The translations under genes were made by a program, and so were the position numbers. A stretch of 64,000 nt of DNA, taken from contig NC_009436.1 in assembly GCF_000016325.1 (NCBI RefSeq), positions 2,480,001-2,544,000 of the forward strand. The letters are read 5' to 3'. The stretch is from Enterobacter sp. 638 (lineage in GTDB: Bacteria > Pseudomonadota > Gammaproteobacteria > Enterobacterales > Enterobacteriaceae). Numbering within the stretch: position 1 is the first letter of the stretch; the number at the start of each line of letters is the position of its first letter. Below, in pieces: positions 43,821-54,616 of this stretch. The notes under the pieces were generated by a model that saw nothing but the letters and a program-made list of their open reading frames with translations, did not search any database and had not been told where the DNA came from.

Positions 43821-44647
43821 GCCATTCTTCCCAGCGTTAAACGGTCATTGCCACCGTAGTCCTGGCAGGTTTCGACCCGTTCATAACCAGCGTGCGTAAA
43901 CAGCGCACGCACCGCCTCGCCCTGCGTCCAGCCGTGTTCAATCAACAGCCAGCCACCAGCGGTTAAGTGCTGGCGTGACACCGTCACAATATGCGCAATA
44001 TCCGCCAGGCCTTCTTCTGCCGCCACTAACGCCGTGAGCGGTTCAAAGCGCACATCGCCCTGCGACAGATGCGGATCGCGTTCATCAATATACGGTGGAT
44101 TACTGACAATCATCTCAAACTGCTGGCCGACGAGAGCGTCAAACCAGCTGCTTTGTTGGATTTTTACGTTGTTGAAACCAAGACGCGCCACGTTACGCAA
44201 CGCGAGCGCGACGGCATCGGGCATAACGTCAACGGCCGTGATCTGACAATCCGGCCGCTCGCTCGCCAACGCCAGCGCTATCGCACCGGTTCCTGTCCCT
44301 AAATCGAGAATCCGACAGGCCGTGGCAGGAAGACGAGCCAGCGCGTGTTCGACCAGGCATTCGGTATCCGGGCGCGGGATCAGCGTGGCCGCAGAAACAT
44401 ACAGCGGCAGCGACCAGAATTCGCGTTCTCCCGTCAGGTGCGCCACGGGTTCACCCGCTTTGCGACGCGACAACAAATCGGAAAGCTGCGCGTGCTGATC
44501 CGCCGTCAGCTCCGTTTCACCAAACGCCAGAAGATAGGTTCGCGCTTTGCCGGTGACATGTTCCAGCAAGATTTCAGCGTCACGGCGCGGGCTTTCGCTT
44601 TCGCCAAGCTCGCTAATCGCAACGCGTAACCAGTGCTGAAAATCCAT
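43817..44647 (-). CDS. prmC: Release-factor glutamine methyltransferase PrmC
   Basis: PrmC (HemK) methylates the glutamine of the GGQ motif in release factors RF1 and RF2 using S-adenosylmethionine. The 276-residue protein has the SAM-binding motif LDLGTGTGAIALAL and the catalytic NPPY motif in IVSNPPYIDERDP. Its start overlaps the stop of prfA, its own substrate's gene, by one base (TAATG). Confidence 0.97.
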   Translation of the reverse strand: MDFQHWLRVAISELGESESPRRDAEILLEHVTGKARTYLLAFGETELTADQHAQLSDLLSRRKAGEPVAHLTGEREFWSLPLYVSAATLIPRPDTECLVEHALARLPATACRILDLGTGTGAIALALASERPDCQITAVDVMPDAVALALRNVARLGFNNVKIQQSSWFDALVGQQFEMIVSNPPYIDERDPHLSQGDVRFEPLTALVAAEEGLADIAHIVTVSRQHLTAGGWLLIEHGWTQGEAVRALFTHAGYERVETCQDYGGNDRLTLGRMA

Positions 44648-45729
44648 TAGTCTTGATCTGCCAGGGCCGCCAGCTGATCGGCCTGGTATTCCTGCACGAT
44701 GGGCTCAATCAGCGAATCGAGTTTGCCTTCCATTATTTCGTCCAGACGGTAAATGGTCAGGTTGATACGGTGGTCGGTCACGCGCCCCTGCGGGAAGTTA
44801 TAGGTGCGGTTACGGTCGCTACGGTCGCCGCTGCCCAACAGGTTACGGCGGGTTGAAGCTTCGGCCTGCTGACGTTTGGCAATTTCTGCCGCGCGAATAC
44901 GCGAACCCAATACCGACAGCGCTTTGGCTTTGTTTTTGTGCTGGGAGCGTTCGTCCTGACATTCCACCACAATCCCGGTCGGCAAGTGGGTAATACGGAT
45001 GGCAGAGTCGGTGGTGTTAACGTGCTGACCGCCCGCACCGGATGAACGGAAAGTATCGATACGCAAATCGCCTGGATTAATATCCGGCAGTTCGGCTTCG
45101 GGCACTTCCGGCATCACCGCCACGGTACACGCGGAGGTGTGGATACGGCCCTGTGATTCCGTTGCCGGAACGCGCTGTACGCGGTGTCCGCCGGATTCAA
45201 ACTTCAGACGACCATACACGCCCTCGCCGCTGATTTTGGCGATCACTTCTTTATATCCACCATGCTCGCCTTCGTTGGCGCTCATGATTTCGACACGCCA
45301 GCGACGCGATTCTGCGTAACGGCTGTACATGCGGAACAGATCGCCGGCGAACAGCGCGGCTTCATCCCCGCCTGTACCGGCGCGGACTTCGACAAACGCG
45401 TTGCGCTCGTCATCGGGATCTTTCGGCAACAGCAGAACCTGAAGCTGCTGCTCCATCTCTTCTGCACGGGCTTTCGCCTCCTGCAGTTCTTCTTGCGCCA
45501 TCTCGCGCATTTCAGGATCGTCGAGCATCATCTGCGCGGTTTCAATATCTTCCTGAACCTGCTGCCAGTCGGTAAAGCAGCGCGAAACATCGCTAAGCTG
45601 CGCATATTCACGCGACAGCGCGCGAAAACGATCCTGGTCTGCAATAGTCGCGGCATCGCCGAGCAAGGCCTGAACTTCTTCGTGGCGCTCGTGCAGAGCT
45701 TCCAGTTTAGCGACGATAGAGGGCTTCAT
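44647..45729 (-). CDS. prfA: Peptide chain release factor RF1
   Basis: RF1 recognises UAA and UAG and releases the peptide from the ribosome. The 360-residue protein has the anticodon-like PXT-type recognition region near [15 protein letters not shown] and the catalytic GGQ in [14 protein letters not shown]. The ATG at 45729 ([18 protein letters not shown]) matches the family start; an in-frame ATG five codons upstream is less likely. It lies 42 bases after hemA. Confidence 0.98.
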   Translation of the reverse strand: MKPSIVAKLEALHERHEEVQALLGDAATIADQDRFRALSREYAQLSDVSRCFTDWQQVQEDIETAQMMLDDPEMREMAQEELQEAKARAEEMEQQLQVLLLPKDPDDERNAFVEVRAGTGGDEAALFAGDLFRMYSRYAESRRWRVEIMSANEGEHGGYKEVIAKISGEGVYGRLKFESGGHRVQRVPATESQGRIHTSACTVAVMPEVPEAELPDINPGDLRIDTFRSSGAGGQHVNTTDSAIRITHLPTGIVVECQDERSQHKNKAKALSVLGSRIRAAEIAKRQQAEASTRRNLLGSGDRSDRNRTYNFPQGRVTDHRINLTIYRLDEIMEGKLDSLIEPIVQEYQADQLAALADQD

Positions 45730-45771
45730 AGGCGTAAAATGCACCTTGTAATAGAAAATGGGTGTGTGGCG

Positions 45772-47028
45772 CTATTCCAGCCCGAGGCTGTTGCGCAGAA
45801 TAGTCAGGCGTTCATCATCCCCGTTACGGGCAGCCTGTTGAAGTGATTTGGTTGGAGCATGAATTAACCGGTTGGTCAGCTTCCACGCCAGGTCCTGCAT
45901 AATTACCTGCGGATCGCCGCCCTGTTCGAGGGCCGCCATCGCTTTTGCCGTCAGATCGTCGCGCACTTGCTCCGCCTGACCGCGGTATTCACGGATGGTC
46001 TCGCTGGCGCTTTGCGCACGCAGCCAGGCCATAAATTCGCCCGATTCCTGCTCAACGATGGTTTCGGCCTGAACGGCGGCCGCTTTGCGTTGCGCGAGGT
46101 TGTGCGAAATGATGCTTTGCAGATCGTCAACGCTGTACAAATAGGCGTTCGCAAGCTTGCCCACTTCTGGCTCGACATCGCGCGGGACGGCGATATCCAC
46201 CAGCAGCATCGGCTGATTACGGCGCGATTTAAGCGCGCGTTCCACCATCCCTTTACCGATGATCGGCAGCGGGCTGGCGGTTGAACTGATAATAATGTCT
46301 GCGTCTTTCAGGCGTTCATCGATATCGCTCAGCGCGATAACTTCTGCGCCCACTTCATCAGCCAGAACCTGTGCGCGTTCACGCGTCCGGTTGGCGATGA
46401 TCATGTGTTTGACCTTGTGCTCACGCAGATGACGCGCCACCAGCTCAATCGTCTCCCCTGCGCCAACGAGCAGCACGGTAACGGTTGAGAGGGATTCGAA
46501 GATCTGACGCGCCAGCGTACAGGCCGCGAAAGCAACCGAAACCGCACTGGCACCAATGTCGGTTTCGGTTCGCACTCGCTTGGCGACGGAGAAGGATTTC
46601 TGGAACATGCGTTCCAGCTCGCTGGCTTTTAAATGCCCTTTTTGCGAATCCGCGAAAGCTTTTTTCACCTGACCCAGAATTTGCGGCTCGCCGAGTACCA
46701 GGGAGTCAAGACCGCTGGCGACGCGCATGAGATGACTGACCGCATCGTTATCCTGATGCCAGTACACGCTGGTGCGCAGCTCTTCTTCGTTCAGATTATG
46801 GTATTCACATAACCAGCGAATCAGCGCTTCGTGGAGGTTATCTTGCTCTTCAACGCTCAGGTATAGCTCAGTACGGTTACACGTCGAGAGCACCACACCG
46901 CCCTGCACCATCGGTTGCGCAAGCAGGCTGTCCAGCGCCTGGTCGAGCGTATCCGGCGAAAACGTAACACGTTCTCGCAACGCAACAGGGGCTGTTTTGT
47001 GGTTGATACCGAGTGCTAAAAGGGTCAT
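45772..47028 (-). CDS. hemA: Glutamyl-tRNA reductase
   Basis: HemA reduces glutamyl-tRNA(Glu) to glutamate-1-semialdehyde with NADPH, the first committed step of heme and siroheme synthesis. The 418-residue protein begins [20 protein letters not shown] and has the active-site cysteine in [12 protein letters not shown] (residue 50), the NADPH motif [19 protein letters not shown] and a C-terminal dimerisation helix. The N terminus is the regulated degron in Salmonella, so the start at 47028 matters; 16 codons of in-frame sequence upstream are rejected. It is divergent from lolB. Siroheme from this pathway is required by the nitrite reductase in this window. Confidence 0.98.
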   Translation of the reverse strand: MTLLALGINHKTAPVALRERVTFSPDTLDQALDSLLAQPMVQGGVVLSTCNRTELYLSVEEQDNLHEALIRWLCEYHNLNEEELRTSVYWHQDNDAVSHLMRVASGLDSLVLGEPQILGQVKKAFADSQKGHLKASELERMFQKSFSVAKRVRTETDIGASAVSVAFAACTLARQIFESLSTVTVLLVGAGETIELVARHLREHKVKHMIIANRTRERAQVLADEVGAEVIALSDIDERLKDADIIISSTASPLPIIGKGMVERALKSRRNQPMLLVDIAVPRDVEPEVGKLANAYLYSVDDLQSIISHNLAQRKAAAVQAETIVEQESGEFMAWLRAQSASETIREYRGQAEQVRDDLTAKAMAALEQGGDPQVIMQDLAWKLTNRLIHAPTKSLQQAARNGDDERLTILRNSLGLE

Positions 47029-47238
47029 GTGAGCGGGAGTAGTACCAGCGTTAATAGGGTTAGCAGGACGCATCATACCTGATGCGCGAGATCAATAAAA
47101 GAGACTGCCCCCTTTCGGAGTAATAGGCCTCACCCGCTAATTTCATGATTTAAGACAATATGAACGTAGACGCTGCCACCGCCGGGCGCTAGCATTAAGG
47201 GTTATAACTGCAACGCATCTCAAGGATTTGTCATTATT

Positions 47239-47850
47239 ATGGCCCGATTGACTCGTTTGTTACCGCTGGCGGCACTGGTACTCTCTGCTTGCTCGATTAC
47301 TCCGCCCAAGGGCCCCGGCAAAAGTCCTGACGCACCGCAGTGGCGTCAGCACCAGCAGGAAGTGCGCAATCTGAGCCAGTACCAGACCCGCGGCGCTTTC
47401 GCTTATCTTTCCGATCAGCAAAAAGTGTACGCACGCTTTTTCTGGCAGCAAACCGGGCAGGATCGTTATCGTCTGCTCCTGCTGAACCCATTGGGTAGCA
47501 CCGAATTAGAACTCAAAGCGCAGCCGGGTGAAGCACAAATTACTGATAATAAAGGCCAGCAATACACCGGAACCGATGCCGAAGAGATGATTGGCAAGCT
47601 GACGGGGATGCCGATTCCGATCAACAGCCTGCGTCAGTGGATCCTGGGCCTCCCGGGCGATGCGACGGATTACAAACTTGACGACCAGTACCGTCTGAGC
47701 CAAATGAACTACAGCCAGAATGGTAAAACCTGGAAAGTGATTTACGGCGGTTACGACAGTGCTACTAAGCCCGCGCTGCCATCCAGTATGGAACTGACCG
47801 AAGGCGGCCAGCGCATCAAGCTGAAAATGGACAACTGGATCGTTAAATGA
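47239..47850 (+). CDS. lolB: Outer-membrane lipoprotein receptor LolB
   Basis: LolB takes lipoproteins from LolA and places them in the inner leaflet of the outer membrane. The 203-residue protein has a lipoprotein signal, [19 protein letters not shown], with lipobox LSAC and the modified cysteine at residue 18. Position +2 is serine, which fits outer-membrane sorting. It is about four residues shorter at the N terminus than E. coli LolB. Its TGA stop overlaps the ispE start. Confidence 0.96.
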
Positions 47851-48716
47851 TGACCCAATGGCCCTCCCCGGCAAAACTAAACCTGTTTTTGTACATTACC
47901 GGCCAGCGTGCTGACGGATATCACACGCTGCAGACGCTGTTTCAGTTTGTTGATTATGGCGACACGATCTCCATCGAGCCGCGTCAGGACGGAGAAATCC
48001 ATTTACTGACCCCAGTTGACGACGTCGCCAGTGAAGACAACCTGATCGTGCGCGCTGCACGTCTCCTGGTACAAGCGGCGGCAAACTCAGGCCGCTTGCC
48101 TGAGCATTACGGGGCTGATATTGGCGTCGAGAAACGCCTGCCGATGGGCGGTGGACTGGGTGGCGGGTCGTCAAATGCAGCAACGGTGCTGGTCGCGCTG
48201 AATCATCTGTGGGGCTGCGGGTTTTCTCAGGACGAGCTGGCCACGCTGGGGCTGACGCTGGGAGCCGATGTTCCGGTATTTGTTCGCGGTCATGCCGCCT
48301 TTGCCGAAGGTGTCGGCGAAATTCTTACTCCCGTCGATCCGCCAGAAAAATGGTATCTTATCGCACACCCGGGTGTGAGCATTCCCACTCCGGTTATTTT
48401 TAACGATCCGGAATTGCCGAGAAACACACCAGTGCGGTCAATAGAGACGTTACTAAAATGTGAATTCGGCAACGATTGCGAGGTTATCGCAAGAAAACGT
48501 TTTCGTAAGGTTGATGCGGCGCTTTCCTGGCTGTTAGAATATGCGCCGTCGCGCCTGACTGGCACAGGTTCGTGTGTTTTTGCTGAATTTGACACCGAAT
48601 CCGCCGCTCGTCAGGTGCTAGAGCAAGCTCCGGAATGGCTGCACGGTTTTGTAGCTCGTGGGATGAACACGTCCCCCCTACAGCAGACCATTCTGGCGCA
48701 GACTGAGTTTCGGTGA
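47847..48716 (+). CDS. ispE: 4-diphosphocytidyl-2-C-methyl-D-erythritol kinase
   Basis: IspE phosphorylates CDP-ME in the MEP pathway to isoprenoids. The 289-residue GHMP kinase has the ATP-binding motif [18 protein letters not shown] and the substrate-binding N terminus [20 protein letters not shown]. It overlaps lolB (ATGATG in the lolB stop) and is followed by prs. Its C terminus ([15 protein letters not shown]) is a few residues longer than in E. coli. Confidence 0.97.
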
Positions 48717-48756
48717 CAACGTCACCCTGTTCCAGACGTTGCATCGCGCTCTTTAA

Positions 48757-49788
<1,032 letters not shown>

Positions 49789-49801
49789 TCGAACCCGGCG
49801 C

Positions 49802-49828
49802 AAAAACCCGCTGCGGCGGGTTTTTTTG
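49802..49828 (+). terminator. prs terminator
   Basis: AAACCCGC-TGCG-GCGGGTTTTTTT lies 14 bases after the prs stop. Confidence 0.9.
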
Positions 49829-49912
49829 TCTGTAACATTCATTTGTATGATCAATGCCAACTTCACCTGCCATTCACATGACAGATGATGCGCTCACGGA
49901 TGAAAGATAATT

Positions 49913-51595
49913 GTGAAAAATATTGCCCCCTCACATGTTCTGCCCTTTCGCGCCCTCATCGACGCCTGCTGGAAAGAGAAATACACCTCATCGCGATTCG
50001 TCCGCGATCTGATTGCCGGTATCACGGTTGGGATCATCGCCATTCCCCTGGCGATGGCACTGGCTATTGCCAGCGGCGTTGCCCCGCAGTACGGGCTTTA
50101 TACATCAGCAGTTGCCGGTATTGTGATTGCCCTGAGCGGCGGGTCGCGCTTCAGCGTATCTGGCCCGACCGCCGCCTTCGTGGTGATTCTCTATCCCGTC
50201 TCACAGCAGTTTGGGCTGGGTGGTTTACTGGTTGCAACGCTAATGTCCGGCGTTTTTTTGATCCTGTTTGGGCTGGCACGTTTTGGCAGACTGATTGAGT
50301 ACATTCCGCTTTCGGTGACGCTGGGGTTTACCTCCGGGATCGGCATTACCATCGGGACCATGCAGATTAAGGATTTCCTGGGTTTGCAACTCGCGCATGT
50401 TCCAGAACACTATCTGCAAAAAGTCGGGGCGTTGGTTATGGCGCTCCCCACGGCAAATCTGGGTGATGCGGCGATTGGCATTGTCACGCTGGGTACGTTA
50501 ATTCTTTGGCCGCGACTGGGCATTCGTTTGCCGGGTCATTTGCCCGCGCTATTATTGGGTTGCGCAGTCATGGGGGCGGTCAATGTGTTGGGTGGACACG
50601 TTGCCACTATCGGCTCGCAGTTCCACTATATTCTGGCGGATGGCTCTCAGGGTAGCGGCATCCCTCAGCTTCTGCCGCAACTGGTGCTGCCCTGGGATCT
50701 GCCGGGTTCCAGCTTCACGTTGAGCTGGGATTCGCTACGCGCGCTGCTTCCCGCCGCGTTCTCCATGGCGATGTTGGGTGCGATAGAATCGCTCCTCTGC
50801 GCCGTTGTCCTCGATGGCATGACCGGAACCAAGCACAATGCCAATGGCGAACTGGTTGGACAGGGATTAGGCAACATTATCGCCCCGTTCTTTGGCGGTA
50901 TTACCGCGACGGCCGCGATTGCGCGCTCAGCCGCTAACGTGCGCGCAGGGGCAACCTCACCGGTTTCCGCCATTATTCACGCGCTTTTGGTGATCCTCGC
51001 CCTGCTGGCCCTGGCCCCGTTATTGTCCTGGCTGCCGCTGTCCGCGATGGCTGCCCTGCTGTTGATGGTCGCGTGGAACATGAGCGAAGCGCATAAGGTG
51101 GTTCATCTGCTGCGCCGTGCGCCAAAAGACGACATCATTGTGATGCTCATCTGTATGTCGCTGACGGTGCTGTTTGACATGGTGATCGCCATTAGCGTGG
51201 GGATCGTGCTGGCGTCGCTGCTGTTTATGCGACGCATTGCGCAGATGACGCGTCTGGCCCCAGTGAATGTTGAAGTCCCTGAGGATGTACTGGTTCTGCG
51301 CGTCATTGGCCCATTGTTTTTTGCCGCGGCAGAAGGTCTGTTTAGCGAACTGGAATCCCGGATTCAGGGTAAACGTATTGTGGTGTTGAAGTGGGATGCG
51401 GTTCCGGTACTCGATGCGGGTGGTCTGGATGCCTTCCAGCGCTTTGTCGAACGTCTACCGGAAGGCTGCGAGCTGCGCGTCAGTAATCTGGAATTCCAGC
51501 CGCTGCGCACGATGGCGCGCGCTGCTGTGCACCCGATTCCTGGACGGCTGGCATTTTATCCCAACCGCGAGGCGGCATTAGCGGATCTGTCCTGA
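49913..51595 (+). CDS. dauA: DauA, SulP-family C4-dicarboxylate transporter
   Basis: DauA (YchM) imports succinate and other C4-dicarboxylates aerobically at acid pH. The 560-residue protein has the SulP core of about 12-14 helices, with the family signature near [18 protein letters not shown], and a C-terminal cytoplasmic STAS domain (from about residue 440, [20 protein letters not shown]). It starts at the GTG at 49913. Length is near E. coli DauA. It follows prs in the usual order with its own terminator. Confidence 0.94.
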   Translation: MKNIAPSHVLPFRALIDACWKEKYTSSRFVRDLIAGITVGIIAIPLAMALAIASGVAPQYGLYTSAVAGIVIALSGGSRFSVSGPTAAFVVILYPVSQQFGLGGLLVATLMSGVFLILFGLARFGRLIEYIPLSVTLGFTSGIGITIGTMQIKDFLGLQLAHVPEHYLQKVGALVMALPTANLGDAAIGIVTLGTLILWPRLGIRLPGHLPALLLGCAVMGAVNVLGGHVATIGSQFHYILADGSQGSGIPQLLPQLVLPWDLPGSSFTLSWDSLRALLPAAFSMAMLGAIESLLCAVVLDGMTGTKHNANGELVGQGLGNIIAPFFGGITATAAIARSAANVRAGATSPVSAIIHALLVILALLALAPLLSWLPLSAMAALLLMVAWNMSEAHKVVHLLRRAPKDDIIVMLICMSLTVLFDMVIAISVGIVLASLLFMRRIAQMTRLAPVNVEVPEDVLVLRVIGPLFFAAAEGLFSELESRIQGKRIVVLKWDAVPVLDAGGLDAFQRFVERLPEGCELRVSNLEFQPLRTMARAAVHPIPGRLAFYPNREAALADLS

Positions 51596-51631
51596 TACCG
51601 CTGACAAGCATTTATCTCATTCTTCAGGCAT

Positions 51632-51664
51632 AAAAAAACGGCTCTCTCAGGAGCCGTTTTTACA
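51632..51664. terminator. Bidirectional terminator between dauA and ychH
   Basis: AAACGGCTC-TCTCA-GGAGCCGTTTTT with an A-run on the left can stop dauA (plus) and ychH (minus). Confidence 0.88.
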
Positions 51665-51677
51665 TTCACATAGCGCG

Positions 51678-51953
51678 TTAGCTGTGCTTGTGCTGGTCGC
51701 GGCGGCAGCGTTTATCATAATGACGCACCCACCAGTATCTGTCGCTGACCTGTTCATGACCGCTCACACGTGCGCCCGCAAGCCATAGAACCGCGCCAAC
51801 GAAGATGCTAAGAATCGCACCATGGGCGAAATACTGCGGCAGGTCAATCTGAGGCAACTGGTTTAAAATTGAATAACCCACACCGGCTACCATCACGAAC
51901 AGGCCCAATCCCATCAGCACATTACCGAGTCGTGAAGCGTTTTTGCGTTTCAT
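51678..51953 (-). CDS. ychH: YchH, stress-induced inner-membrane protein
   Basis: YchH is a 91-residue DUF2583 protein with two membrane helices (LGNVLMGLGLFVMVAGVGYS and AHGAILSIFVGAVLWLAGA) and a charged C-terminal tail with WWVRHYDKRCRR. In E. coli it is induced by stress and CRP-linked; the role is unclear. It is divergent from pth. I saw no clear CRP dyad upstream. Confidence 0.93.
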   Translation of the reverse strand: MKRKNASRLGNVLMGLGLFVMVAGVGYSILNQLPQIDLPQYFAHGAILSIFVGAVLWLAGARVSGHEQVSDRYWWVRHYDKRCRRDQHKHS

Positions 51954-52224
51954 ATATCACCTCCGCAGCCTGGGTTGCAGGGAAAATGTCCCTAATCCTT
52001 GTGTGTAAAGTATAGACAACACCCCTTTCATGAGTTGCGTGAATGATCACATTAATGACTCTCGTCACAACAAAAGTTTACAAATAAGCACCTGAACAAC
52101 ATGAAATTCTAATGGTTCACGTGCGTCATTATTCGCAAATTCCCCTTCCTTTCGCAGAATTTTGTCAATCGGCGCGGCAAACAGTAAACTACGCGCCAAA
52201 TCTGGAACCTTTAGGAATTGAAAC

Positions 52225-52809
52225 GTGACGATTAAATTGATTGTCGGCCTTGCCAACCCCGGTGCGGAATACGCGGCAACCCGCCATAACGCCGGTGCCT
52301 GGTATGTTGATTTACTGGCTGAGCGGTTGCGTGCCCCCCTGCGTGAGGAGCCGAAATTCTTTGGCTATACCTCGCGCATCAACCTGGCGGGTGCTGATGT
52401 GCGTTTGCTGGTTCCAACCACGTTCATGAATTTAAGCGGCAAAGCAGTGGCCGCGATGGCGACATTTTATCGCATTAATCCGGATGAAATTCTGGTCGCT
52501 CACGATGAACTCGACTTACCGCCAGGCGTGGCGAAATTCAAACTGGGCGGCGGTCACGGCGGGCATAATGGCCTGAAGGACATCATCAGCAAACTCGGCA
52601 ATAACCCGAACTTTCATCGCTTACGCGTGGGAATTGGTCATCCAGGCGATAAAAATAAAGTTGTGGGTTTTGTGCTAGGCAAACCGCCGAGCTCAGAACA
52701 GAAGCTCATCGACGAAGCCGTAGACGAAGCGGTGAGCTGTACGGAAATCTGGTTGCAGGATGGCCTAACCAAAGCGACCAATCGCCTGCACGCTTTCAAA
52801 GCGCAATAA
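52225..52809 (+). CDS. pth: Peptidyl-tRNA hydrolase
   Basis: Pth frees tRNA from peptidyl-tRNA that has dropped off the ribosome; it is essential. The 194-residue protein has the catalytic histidine in [11 protein letters not shown] (near residue 20), the conserved asparagine in GLANPGAEY and the aspartate in [11 protein letters not shown]. The start is a GTG at 52225 with AGGAATTG upstream. It precedes ychF by 126 bases, the usual pairing. Confidence 0.97.
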
Positions 52810-52935
52810 TCCCGACGTACAGCCTTTTTTACCGCGCGTGACACAGGTTACGTGTATAATAGGCAAAGTTATTTACTTTTCTTCAATCTGTTAACGCTAA
52901 CCGGTTGAATATCAAGACATTAAGGTGATTTAAAG

Positions 52936-54027
52936 ATGGGATTTAAATGCGGTATCGTTGGCCTGCCAAACGTTGGCAAATCCACCCTGTTTAACGCGCT
53001 CACCAAAGCGGGCATCGAAGCAGCAAACTTCCCGTTCTGTACTATTGAACCGAACACCGGTGTCGTACCTATGCCCGATCCACGTCTGGACCAGCTTGCG
53101 GAAATCGTAAAACCGCAGCGTATTCTGCCGACAACCATGGAATTCGTGGATATCGCCGGTCTGGTTAAAGGGGCTTCTAAAGGCGAAGGCCTGGGCAACC
53201 AGTTCCTGACCAACATCCGTGAAACCGAAGCAATCGGTCACGTGGTTCGTTGCTTCGAAAACGACAACATCATCCATGTGAATAATAAAGTGGATCCGGC
53301 TGACGATATCGAGGTCATTAATACCGAGCTGGCACTGTCTGACCTGGACACCTGCGAGCGCGCGATTCACCGCGTGCAGAAACGTGCTAAAGGCGGCGAT
53401 AAAGACGCGAAAGCAGAACTGGTTGCGCTGGAAAAATGTCTGCCTCAGCTCGAAAATGCGGGCATGCTGCGTTCACTGGCGCTGACCGAAGAAGACAAAG
53501 CGGCGATCAAATACCTGAGCTTCCTGACGCTCAAGCCAACCATGTACATCGCGAACGTTAACGAAGACGGTTTTGAAAACAACCCGTACCTCGACAAAGT
53601 GCGCGAAATCGCCGCTGGCGAAGGTTCCGTGGTCGTGGCGGTGTGTGCTGCCGTTGAGTCTGACATTGCTGAACTGGACGACGCCGATCGCGAAGAGTTC
53701 ATGGCCGAGCTGGGCATTGAAGAGCCAGGTCTGAACCGCGTGATTCGCGCGGGTTACGAGCTGCTGAATCTGCAAACCTACTTCACCGCTGGCGTGAAAG
53801 AAGTTCGCGCATGGACGATTCCTGTTGGCGCTACCGCTCCGCAGGCCGCAGGTAAGATCCATACCGATTTCGAAAAAGGTTTTATCCGCGCTCAAACCAT
53901 CGCGTTTGAAGACTTCATCGCCTACAAGGGTGAGCAAGGCGCGAAAGAAGCCGGCAAAATGCGTGCTGAAGGTAAAGACTACATCGTGAAAGATGGCGAT
54001 GTGATGAACTTCCTGTTCAACGTCTAA
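52936..54027 (+). CDS. ychF: YchF, ribosome-associated redox-regulated ATPase
   Basis: YchF is an Obg-type P-loop protein that hydrolyses ATP rather than GTP and has been linked to oxidative-stress response and translation initiation choice. The 363-residue protein has the P-loop [14 protein letters not shown] near residue 8, the NVNEDG motif in place of NKxD (the basis of ATP preference), a helical insertion, and a C-terminal TGS domain ([20 protein letters not shown]). Length equals E. coli YchF. Confidence 0.97.
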   Translation: MGFKCGIVGLPNVGKSTLFNALTKAGIEAANFPFCTIEPNTGVVPMPDPRLDQLAEIVKPQRILPTTMEFVDIAGLVKGASKGEGLGNQFLTNIRETEAIGHVVRCFENDNIIHVNNKVDPADDIEVINTELALSDLDTCERAIHRVQKRAKGGDKDAKAELVALEKCLPQLENAGMLRSLALTEEDKAAIKYLSFLTLKPTMYIANVNEDGFENNPYLDKVREIAAGEGSVVVAVCAAVESDIAELDDADREEFMAELGIEEPGLNRVIRAGYELLNLQTYFTAGVKEVRAWTIPVGATAPQAAGKIHTDFEKGFIRAQTIAFEDFIAYKGEQGAKEAGKMRAEGKDYIVKDGDVMNFLFNV

Positions 54028-54084
54028 TTCTTTCTGCTTTCTCGTGGGGTTTCACAAAACCCCATGAAGACTGCCTGAGACATT

Positions 54085-54114
54085 AAAATCCACGCATTGG
54101 CGTGGATTTTTTTA
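54085..54114 (+). terminator. ychF terminator
   Basis: AAATCCACG-CATTGG-CGTGGATTTTTTT follows the ychF stop by about 58 bases; the A-run at its left may allow it to end the minus-strand cupin gene too. Confidence 0.85.
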
Positions 54115-54141
54115 TCAAAAAATTGATACCGCAGCCGCAGC

Positions 54142-54444
54142 TCATTCGCCCAAATCCACCAGCAGCAACGTGCCAAAACTCCCCGGCGGCACATGGTGAT
54201 TCGCCCCCTTCGGCACAAAGCAAAACTCACCCGCTGCGAGCGTAAAATGTTGCTCCTCAATCACCAGCGGCAGTTCACCGTCAAGTACCAGCAGCATCTC
54301 CTCAAAATCATTGTGCGATTCCGAGGGAATGCCCTCTCCGCCCATTTTAATGATTTTGATTCTGGCGTTTCCCACAGCACCTAAAACACGCGACTGCCAG
54401 ATTTGCGGCAATTCTGCCACGACGCTCGCAATTGACGTTTTCAT
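54142..54444 (-). CDS. Small cupin-domain protein
   Basis: This 100-residue single-cupin protein has the two cupin motifs: ESHNDFEEMLLVLDGELPLV and, later, PKGANHHVPPGSFG. The metal-ligand histidines/glutamate (HNDFEE, HH) are partly kept, so it may bind metal. No catalytic role can be assigned. The ATG at 54444 (MKTSIASVVAELPQIW) has GAGGG upstream and is preferred over a start 16 codons earlier. It is divergent from the molybdoenzyme gene at 54617. Confidence 0.8.
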   Translation of the reverse strand: MKTSIASVVAELPQIWQSRVLGAVGNARIKIIKMGGEGIPSESHNDFEEMLLVLDGELPLVIEEQHFTLAAGEFCFVPKGANHHVPPGSFGTLLLVDLGE

Positions 54445-54540
54445 CCCTTTCCCTCTCTGTATTTTTGTTGTGCGAGACGAAAGGTTTACCATGATAAAGA
54501 TAAAATACTGTTACTAATTCGTTGAATTATCATTAACAAA

Positions 54541-54560
54541 AATCTTCTAAGATTAGCTAA
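54541..54560. promoter_or_regulatory. Palindromic operator candidate between cupin and molybdoenzyme genes
   Basis: AATCTTCTAAGATT (54541-54554) is a 6+2+6 perfect inverted repeat, partly overlapped by TTAGCTAA (54553-54560), between divergent starts. No regulator can be named. Confidence 0.35.
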
Positions 54561-54616
54561 TAATCGGCTTAAAACGAAAATGAAGCCTTTTTCTATCCGC
54601 ATAGTCAGGAGTTCCC

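Noticed and set aside
52040..52075. CRP-site candidate upstream of ychH
   Set aside because: The GTGAATGATCAC dyad has a 4-base rather than 6-base spacing between TGA and TCA, so it does not fit CRP.
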